From Candidatus Faecalibacterium faecipullorum (GTDB taxonomy: Bacteria > Bacillota > Clostridia > Oscillospirales > Ruminococcaceae): DNA of 29,026 nucleotides. This document shows, one piece after another, positions 24,413 through 29,026 of the stretch (the first letter of the stretch is position 1; each line of letters opens with the position of its first letter). The notes under the pieces were generated by a model. It worked only from the letters and a program-made list of their open reading frames with translations, was not told the DNA's origin and searched no databases. The stretch lies in the NCBI GenBank assembly GCA_019118985.1, contig DWXX01000002.1, forward strand, positions 1-29,026, in the 5' to 3' direction. The translations under genes were made by a program, and so were the position numbers.

Positions 24413-26596
24413 TCAGGCACGGACCGTGCGGCGGCGGTCGACCCGCACGCCGGAGGCAGTCTCATAGGGGTTTTTGCGGAACAGCAGGTAGAGCATCCCA
24501 ACCAGCAGCGCCGCCGCCACGACGGTGAAGAGGTTGAAGCTCACCTCGCCGGTGACCAGCCCGCCCAGCTGATAGGTGATCAGGGCGGCGACATAGGCAA
24601 AGACGCACATATAGCCGATGGCGAAGGCGGTCCAGCGGGGGTTGTTCATCTCCCGCTTGATGGCGCCCATGGCCGCGAAGCAGGGGGCGCACAGCAGGTT
24701 GAAGATCATGAAGGAGTAGGCCGACAGGGCGGTGAAGTTGGCGGCGATCAGGCTCCAGATCTCCTCGCCGTTCTCCGACACCTCGCCCAGGCCGAAGGTG
24801 ACGGCCAGGGTGGCGACCACGTTCTCTTTGGCGACAAGGCCCCCCACGCAGGCGGTGGTGGCCCGCCAGTTGCCGAAGCCCAGCGGCGCGAAGATGGGGG
24901 CGACCACCCCGGCGATGGCGGCCAGCAGGGAGCTGTTGGCGTCCTCCACCGCGCCGAAGGCGCCGTCCACAAAGCCGTAGCCGTTCAGGAACCACAGCAC
25001 GATGGTGGAAGCCAGGATGACGGTGCCGGCCCGCTTGACGTAGGAGAAGCCGCGCTCCCAGGTGGAGCGCAGGACGTTGCCCCAGGCGGGGACGTGGTAG
25101 GCGGGCAGCTCCATGACAAAGGGGGCGGGGTCGCCGGCAAAGGCCTTGGTCTTTTTCAGGATGACGCCGCTGACGATGACGGCGGCGATGCCGATGAAGT
25201 AGGCGCTGACCGCCACCACGCTGCTGCCGCCGAAGATGGCGCCGGCCAGCAGGCCGATGATGGGCATTTTGGCGCTGCAGGGGATAAAGCAGGTGGTCAT
25301 GACCGTCAGCTTGCGGTCACGGTCCTGCTCGATGGTGCGGGAGGCCATGACGCCCGGGATGCCGCAGCCCGACGCCACCAGCAGCGGGATGAAGCTCTTG
25401 CCCGACAGGCCGAAGCGGCGGAAGATGCGGTCCATCACAAAGGCGATGCGGGCCATGTAGCCGATGTCCTCCAGGATGGCCAGCAGGAAGCTCAGCACCA
25501 GGATCTGCGGCACAAAGCCGAGGGCCGCGCCCACGCCGGCGACGATGCCGTCGTTGATCAGCCCGACCAGCCAGTCGGCGCAGCCGATGGACACCAGGAA
25601 GCCCTCCACCGCGGGGGGCACGATCTCGCCGAAAAGGACGTCGTTGACCCAGTCGGTGCCCATGGTGCCGAAGGAGATGGAGGTGCTGCCCATGGCGATG
25701 GTGTAGACCGCCAGCATGATGGCCGCGAAGATGGGCAGGGCCAGCACCCGGTTGGTGACGATGCGGTCGATCCGGTCGGAGGGGGTGAGGTTGTCCTTCC
25801 GGGGTTTGCGGACGCAGGCCTTTTCGACCACGGCGCGGATGAAGTTGTAGCGCTGATTGGTGATGATGCTCTCGGCGTCGTCGTCCATCGCCTGCTCGCA
25901 GGCGGCGGTCAGCTGCTCGGCCTTGTCGGCGGCAGCCTTGTCGAGGTGGAGCTCCGCCACCACCTTTTCGTCCCGCTCGAACAGCTTGACGGCGTACCAC
26001 CGGGCGAAGCGGGGCTCCACCCTGCCGGCAAGCAGCCCCTCGATGGCCTCGACGGCCTGCTCGACGGCGCCGGTGTAGATGGGGGGCAGGCTGACCGCAC
26101 GGCCGGCTTTGGCCGCGGCGACAGCGGCGTCGGCGGCCGCCTTGCAGCCCTCGCCCTTGAGGGCGCTCATCTCCACCGCCTTGCAGCCCATGGCCGCGCC
26201 CAGCTTGGCCAGGTCGATGGTATCGCCGTTTTTGCGCACCAGGTCGATCATGTTGACCGCCATCACCACCGGGATGCCCAGCTCGATCAGCTGGGTGGTC
26301 AGGTAGAGATTGCGCTCGATGTTGGTGCCGTCCACGATGTTGAGGATGGCGTCCGGCTTTTCACCCACCAGGTAATTGCGGGAGACGACCTCCTCCAGCG
26401 TGTAGGGCGACAGCGAGTAGATGCCGGGCAGGTCCTGCACCACCACCTCTTTGTTGTCCTTCAGGCGGCCGTCCTTTTTCTCGACGGTGACGCCGGGCCA
26501 GTTGCCCACGTATTGATTGGCGCCGGTCAGGGCGTTGAACAGGGTGGTCTTGCCGCTGTTCGGGTTGCCCGCCAGGGCGATCTTCCATTCTGCCAT
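24413..26596 (-). CDS. feoB: Ferrous iron transporter FeoB
   Basis: The main ferrous iron permease: an N-terminal GTP-binding domain fused to a membrane channel. G1 is GNPNSGKTT (residues 10-18), G3 DLPG, G4 NMID and G5 SALKGEG. The membrane part has the two gate regions with SGCGIPGVMASR and CFIPCSAKMPIIG, containing the conserved cysteines. The length is 727 residues, typical for bacterial FeoB. AAAGGAG precedes the ATG at 26596. It is preceded by two feoA genes and followed by the Cys-rich gene, all on the minus strand, forming one operon under the promoter at 27189-27217. Confidence 0.97.
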   Translation of the reverse strand: MAEWKIALAGNPNSGKTTLFNALTGANQYVGNWPGVTVEKKDGRLKDNKEVVVQDLPGIYSLSPYTLEEVVSRNYLVGEKPDAILNIVDGTNIERNLYLTTQLIELGIPVVMAVNMIDLVRKNGDTIDLAKLGAAMGCKAVEMSALKGEGCKAAADAAVAAAKAGRAVSLPPIYTGAVEQAVEAIEGLLAGRVEPRFARWYAVKLFERDEKVVAELHLDKAAADKAEQLTAACEQAMDDDAESIITNQRYNFIRAVVEKACVRKPRKDNLTPSDRIDRIVTNRVLALPIFAAIMLAVYTIAMGSTSISFGTMGTDWVNDVLFGEIVPPAVEGFLVSIGCADWLVGLINDGIVAGVGAALGFVPQILVLSFLLAILEDIGYMARIAFVMDRIFRRFGLSGKSFIPLLVASGCGIPGVMASRTIEQDRDRKLTVMTTCFIPCSAKMPIIGLLAGAIFGGSSVVAVSAYFIGIAAVIVSGVILKKTKAFAGDPAPFVMELPAYHVPAWGNVLRSTWERGFSYVKRAGTVILASTIVLWFLNGYGFVDGAFGAVEDANSSLLAAIAGVVAPIFAPLGFGNWRATTACVGGLVAKENVVATLAVTFGLGEVSENGEEIWSLIAANFTALSAYSFMIFNLLCAPCFAAMGAIKREMNNPRWTAFAIGYMCVFAYVAALITYQLGGLVTGEVSFNLFTVVAAALLVGMLYLLFRKNPYETASGVRVDRRRTVRA

Positions 26597-26625
26597 GTAC
26601 AGATTCTCCTTTCACCGCGGCCGGG

Positions 26626-26847
26626 TCAGACGACCTCGACCATTTCCGCATCGGCCCGGCGGACGCTCAGCTCGTAGCCGCGGACGTTCAGCTCCATCGG
26701 GTCGCCCAGGGGCGCGACTTTGCGCACAAAGATCTCGACCCCTTTGGTGATGCCCATATCCATGATGCGGCGCTTGACCGGGCCGGCGCCGTGCAGGCGG
26801 GCGACGGTGACCGTCTGGCCCACCTTGGCATCTTTCAGCGTTTTCAT
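26626..26847 (-). CDS. feoA: FeoA-domain protein, proximal to feoB
   Basis: A small SH3-like FeoA protein (73 residues) that acts with FeoB in ferrous iron uptake. The sequence has the family pattern: DAKVGQTVTVARLHGAG, KRRIMDMGITKGVEI and a C-terminal GYELSVRRADAEMVEV. I choose the ATG at 26847 (MKTLKD) with GGGAGG about nine bases upstream, instead of the longer frame from 26880. It lies 29 bases upstream of feoB. Confidence 0.93.
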   Translation of the reverse strand: MKTLKDAKVGQTVTVARLHGAGPVKRRIMDMGITKGVEIFVRKVAPLGDPMELNVRGYELSVRRADAEMVEVV

Positions 26848-26921
26848 AGCGTTGTTCCTCCCACTTGTTTGTATCTGCAAGGCCGGCCGGGCTGCCCCGG
26901 CGGCCCCGTCTCAAAAGAAGG

Positions 26922-27134
26922 TCAGTACAGGATGCGGCCCGCCATCCGGCTGTCCAGGGCGATGCGGCCGCCCTTGACCTGCACCACCAGGTTCCCCGCG
27001 ATGGACTGGACCACCGTCACCGGGCTGTCCGCCACCACGCCCAGTTCGGCCAGGTGGCGGCGGACATCGTCCCTGCCGGTGATCCGCCGGACGGTGACCG
27101 TCTCCCCCGGCCTTGCCATGGTCAGAGGCATCAT
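26922..27134 (-). CDS. feoA: FeoA-domain protein, first gene of the feo operon
   Basis: A second, divergent FeoA-like protein of 70 residues: GETVTVRRITGRDDVRRHLA, ELGVVADSPVTVV and VKGGRIALDSRMAGRILY. It shares the fold pattern with the following feoA but little sequence, so the two probably have different roles in the FeoB complex. The tandem ATGATG at 27134-27129 is preceded by GAGGTGA. Two tandem feoA genes before feoB are common in this bacterial group. Confidence 0.92.
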   Translation of the reverse strand: MMPLTMARPGETVTVRRITGRDDVRRHLAELGVVADSPVTVVQSIAGNLVVQVKGGRIALDSRMAGRILY

Positions 27135-27160
27135 GCAAATTCACCTCGATCCCCGCAGCG

Positions 27161-27176
27161 GTTAGGCTGCATAAAC
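27161..27176. promoter_or_regulatory. Operator-like box 2 of the feo promoter
   Basis: GTTAG-GCTGCA-TAAAC on the plus strand. It has the same layout as the box at 27190-27205, in opposite orientation, and lies just downstream of the predicted transcription start. Confidence 0.55.
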
Positions 27177-27188
27177 TTTACACGGGTA

Positions 27189-27217
27189 AGTTTACGCTCA
27201 CTAACAGCAAAAGTCAA
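27189..27217 (-). promoter_or_regulatory. Promoter of the feo operon
   Basis: On the minus strand TTGACT (27217-27212), a 17-base spacer and TAAACT (27194-27189). The -10 lies in an inverted repeat TAAACTT-N9-AAGTTTA (27172-27194) and within operator-like box 1. Confidence 0.75.
27190..27205. promoter_or_regulatory. Operator-like box 1 of the feo promoter
   Basis: GTTAG-TGAGCG-TAAAC on the minus strand, covering part of the -10 and spacer. It matches the GTTAG-N6-CTAAC box found at the DUF3793 promoter with two changes in the right half. A DtxR-like metal-dependent repressor is the likely binder, because TTAG-N6-CTAA also occurs within the known DtxR/IdeR consensus. Confidence 0.6.
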
Positions 27218-27305
27218 CCGCTTTTGGCCGTCCGCAGGTAAGTTTGTAAAAACAAACAATCTTTTGCCCCCTGCGGGCCGCCCTTTTCGGCAGTTTGTGA
27301 CCAGG

Positions 27306-27893
27306 TCACACCGCCACTGCCAGCCGCAGGATGGGCCTGCCGCTGTGGAACAGCCGCAGGTAAATGGCGGTACACTTGTTCAGCTGCGCGAAGTGCCGCC
27401 GGGCGGCGTCGGGGTCGCTGTAGCTCTTCCAGCAGCCACAGCAGGTGAAGTTCTGCCCCCGGTTGGCGATGAACCCCACCACATCCCCCAGCGGGTAGCC
27501 CAGGAACACCCCGATCTCGTGGGGAAAGGCCCCGTCGCAGGCCAGCCGCCCGGCCAGCTGCGCCAGCAGCGCCTCACAGCCGGCGGGGCTGCCGGGGTCG
27601 CCGGGCAGGCAGTACCCCTCCCCCCGCAGGAAGTCCGCCACCTCCGGCTGCGCCAGCACCGCCCCCAGCCGGGCGGGGCGGTAGAGGTAGACCAGATACC
27701 AGCTGCCGCGGGGGCATTCCTTCAGGATGAGCAGCCGCAGCCCCTTGGGGGCGAACTGCGCGTTCCACCCGGCGACGGCGCCCTCGAGGGCGGCGCGGTC
27801 CCGCGTCTCGTGCCGGAAGAGATTGGCCGGCTTGAGCCCCGCCAGCACCGGGGCGCACTGTTCGACCATGACGGTCTCAAAATTTCGTTCCAT
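27306..27893 (-). CDS. DUF3793 family protein
   Basis: A 195-residue cytoplasmic protein of the DUF3793 family, function unknown, often found near iron and flavodoxin genes in Clostridia. Visible features are the N-terminal CAPVLAGLKPANLF, the LLILKECPRGSWYLVYLYRP core, FPHEIGVFLGYPLGDVVGFI and a CCGCWKSYSD cysteine cluster, typical for the family. I choose ATG 27893 (MERNFE) with AGAGGTG six bases upstream; the longer start at 27950 would overlap a regulatory box. Its promoter carries the same operator-like boxes as feo, which suggests metal-controlled expression. Confidence 0.9.
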   Translation of the reverse strand: MERNFETVMVEQCAPVLAGLKPANLFRHETRDRAALEGAVAGWNAQFAPKGLRLLILKECPRGSWYLVYLYRPARLGAVLAQPEVADFLRGEGYCLPGDPGSPAGCEALLAQLAGRLACDGAFPHEIGVFLGYPLGDVVGFIANRGQNFTCCGCWKSYSDPDAARRHFAQLNKCTAIYLRLFHSGRPILRLAVAV

Positions 27894-27942
27894 AGGACAC
27901 ACCTCTTTTCCTGCAGGCCGCACGCCGGCGGCCGTTCGCACG

Positions 27943-27958
27943 GTAGGCATAGACTAAC
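27943..27958. promoter_or_regulatory. Operator-like box 2 of the DUF3793 promoter
   Basis: GTTAG-TCTATG-CCTAC on the minus strand, an imperfect version of the GTTAG-N6-CTAAC box, in the leader between the promoter and the start codon. Confidence 0.5.
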
Positions 27959-27994
27959 CTTGCTCTCTGATAAAAAGCGGCCGCAGCCGCTGTA

Positions 27995-28010
27995 GTTAGC
28001 TTTATCTAAC
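27995..28010. promoter_or_regulatory. Operator-like box 1 of the DUF3793 promoter (perfect)
   Basis: GTTAG-CTTTAT-CTAAC, a perfect 5-6-5 inverted repeat immediately downstream of the -10, where a bound repressor would block transcription start. Confidence 0.7.
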
Positions 28011-28016
28011 ATCCGT

Positions 28017-28046
28017 ATCTTACCACAGGCCCGCCCGGCCTGTCAA
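28017..28046 (-). promoter_or_regulatory. Promoter of the DUF3793 gene
   Basis: On the minus strand a perfect TTGACA (28046-28041), an 18-base spacer and TAAGAT (28022-28017). Confidence 0.8.
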
Positions 28047-28054
28047 GAGGGGCA

Positions 28055-28091
28055 AAAAGAAAAACGACATCCGCTTTCGCGAATGTCGTTT
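28055..28091 (-). terminator. Terminator of the tRNA pair
   Basis: On the minus strand AAACGACAT and ATGTCGTTT form the stem with an internal TCGC-GAAA-GCGG extension, followed by TTTTTC and more T. It starts three bases after the encoded CCA of tRNA-His. Confidence 0.9.
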
Positions 28092-28093
28092 GG

Positions 28094-28171
28094 TGGGGTG
28101 CCCAGAGGGACTCGAACCCTCGATCTCCAGATCCACAATCTGGCGCGTTAACCGGCTACGCTATGGGCACC
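28094..28171 (-). tRNA. tRNA-His (anticodon GTG)
   Basis: The cloverleaf is readable on the minus strand: extra 5' G (G-1) at 28171, acceptor GTGCCCA/TGGGCAC, anticodon stem CCAGA/TCTGG with loop TTGTGGA (anticodon at 28136-28134) and T-arm GAGGGTTCGAGTCCCTC. The G-1 and GTG anticodon identify histidine. The 3' CCA is encoded (28096-28094). It follows tRNA-Arg by seven bases. Confidence 0.97.
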
Positions 28172-28178
28172 ACAGCAA

Positions 28179-28252
<74 letters not shown>

Positions 28253-28312
28253 ATGTCCTTATCCCAAGGGGTTTGTATCAGGGACAGCCGTTCGGCACAG
28301 GCTGCGAGAGAT

Positions 28313-28341
28313 ATAATAGCATAAACGGGCGCCGCTGTCAA
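28313..28341 (-). promoter_or_regulatory. Promoter of the tRNA-Arg/tRNA-His operon
   Basis: On the minus strand TTGACA (28341-28336), a 17-base spacer and TATTAT (28318-28313), about 60 bases upstream of tRNA-Arg. Confidence 0.85.
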
Positions 28342-28391
28342 GGCAAAAGTGAAAATTTTTCCGTCCTTTTCCAAAATACGCGCAGGGATGC

Positions 28392-28430
28392 AAAAAGCCC
28401 GCCCGGAACACGCCGGGCAGGGCTTTCCTC
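28392..28430 (-). terminator. Terminator after lipoprotein copy 2
   Basis: On the minus strand AAAGCC..GCCCGG and CCGGGC-GGGCTTTTT form a G+C-rich hairpin ending in TTTTT. The stem differs from the one after copy 1, although the bases between stop and stem are nearly the same. Confidence 0.85.
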
Positions 28431-28442
28431 TTTCCTTTTTTG

Positions 28443-28961
28443 TTACCCTTCGCAGGTCACTTCCGTCTCAACATAGGTCTTGCCGCCGGCTTTTACCAGC
28501 ATACCGGTGACAGACACCGTCTCGCCGTCCAGCTTCTCCCACTGTTCGGCGGACAGGCTGTTCAGCGCGCTGTACACCTCGCCGAGCTGCGTGTACCACA
28601 CAGACAGGTAATCCTCAATGGCCGCACCGCTCTCAGCGTAGACGTACAGCCTCCGCCCGGGGCGTGCGGCCCAATCGTTCAGGGCGTCCCGGGTAATGGC
28701 GGTATCCGCCACATCCCCGCCGGGCCGGCCGGGTTTGCCGTCCTCATAGCGGGCAAAAGCGGCGTCGAGGTCGGCGTTATGTCCTGCCAACAGGCTGTCC
28801 ATCCGGGCAAGCTCGCGGGAGATGCTCCGCATGGTGGCCTCTGCCTGGGCTGAATACTCGGTGGTGTCAAAGCGGTGTTCCACGTTCGGCCCGCACCCGG
28901 CCAGTACGCACATAAGCATCAGGGCGGATAATAATAAGGTTATGTACTTTTTAAGTTTCAT
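28443..28961 (-). CDS. Putative lipoprotein, copy 2 of an inverted duplicate
   Basis: A 172-residue lipoprotein with lipobox VLAGC (Cys23), matching copy 1 (19592-20110) at all but 11 residues. Six changes fall at residues 9-24; most of the rest are conservative (Glu/Asp, Asn/Ser, Ala/Ser). The DNA of the last 80 bases is almost unchanged between the copies. ATG 28961 is preceded by CGGAGG, as in copy 1. The lone AT-rich lipoprotein gene that precedes copy 1 is not seen here, but only 65 bases remain before the window ends. Function unknown. Confidence 0.85.
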   Translation of the reverse strand: MKLKKYITLLLSALMLMCVLAGCGPNVEHRFDTTEYSAQAEATMRSISRELARMDSLLAGHNADLDAAFARYEDGKPGRPGGDVADTAITRDALNDWAARPGRRLYVYAESGAAIEDYLSVWYTQLGEVYSALNSLSAEQWEKLDGETVSVTGMLVKAGGKTYVETEVTCEG

Positions 28962-29026
28962 CGGAGGGCCTCCGTTTACGAGAGATTAACCAAGCGAAAA
29001 AATCGCATAGAACTCTGGATTTGTTG

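Noticed and set aside
25094..26677. 527-codon open frame antisense to feoB
   Set aside because: His/Asp/Gly-rich nonsense composition; feoB on the other strand has all expected motifs.

Overview
The window looks like chromosomal DNA from a G+C-rich clostridial gut bacterium, most likely Oscillospirales (Ruminococcaceae/Oscillospiraceae-like). The clues are the N-terminal half of a sporulation sigma factor K with a SigE-type promoter, a FeoA-FeoA-FeoB-Cys-rich iron operon, a DUF3793 gene, a cytosolic BMP-domain protein and strong AAGGAGG ribosome binding sites. Species cannot be fixed from the sequence alone.

Left half (1 to about 14,550) has moderate G+C and an accessory character. It starts inside a type I restriction subunit gene (hsdR). 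Next comes a gene-poor stretch with short palindromes, then a complete beta-glucoside utilisation operon: a sigma-70-like promoter, an RAT/terminator antitermination switch, a LicT/BglG antiterminator, a PTS EIIBCA permease and a GH1 6-phospho-beta-glucosidase. A fossil of an IS3-family transposase separates this from a complete, tightly overlapping four-gene Wadjet (JetABCD) operon, a condensin-like anti-plasmid defence system. HsdR and Wadjet together make this a defence island interrupted by a sugar operon.

Boundary zone (14,340 to 15,512): a gene-free stretch, a double-HTH regulator, and a sigK gene that loses homology after codon 113. That is the place where skin-type elements split sigK in sporulating Firmicutes. 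No C-terminal sigK half lies in the window.

Right half (15,512 to 29,026) is very G+C-rich and more core-like. A macro-domain operon (macrodomain, frameshifted hypothetical, SGNH hydrolase, rhodanese lipoprotein) ends in a clear terminator. An amidohydrolase follows, then two lipoprotein genes, a metallophosphoesterase plus BMP-domain operon, DUF1643 and PAP2 genes, and the ferrous-iron feo operon. DUF3793 comes next, and its promoter shares operator-like boxes with feo (GTTAG-N6-CTAAC type). Two tRNA genes (Arg-TCT, His-GTG) follow. The last gene is a second, inverted, nearly identical copy of one of the lipoprotein genes.

Wadjet is a known system. The least-described items are the feo/DUF3793 operator pair, the sigK truncation beside a defence island, the lipoprotein family with an inverted duplicate, and the ParB-like/BMP cytosolic protein.
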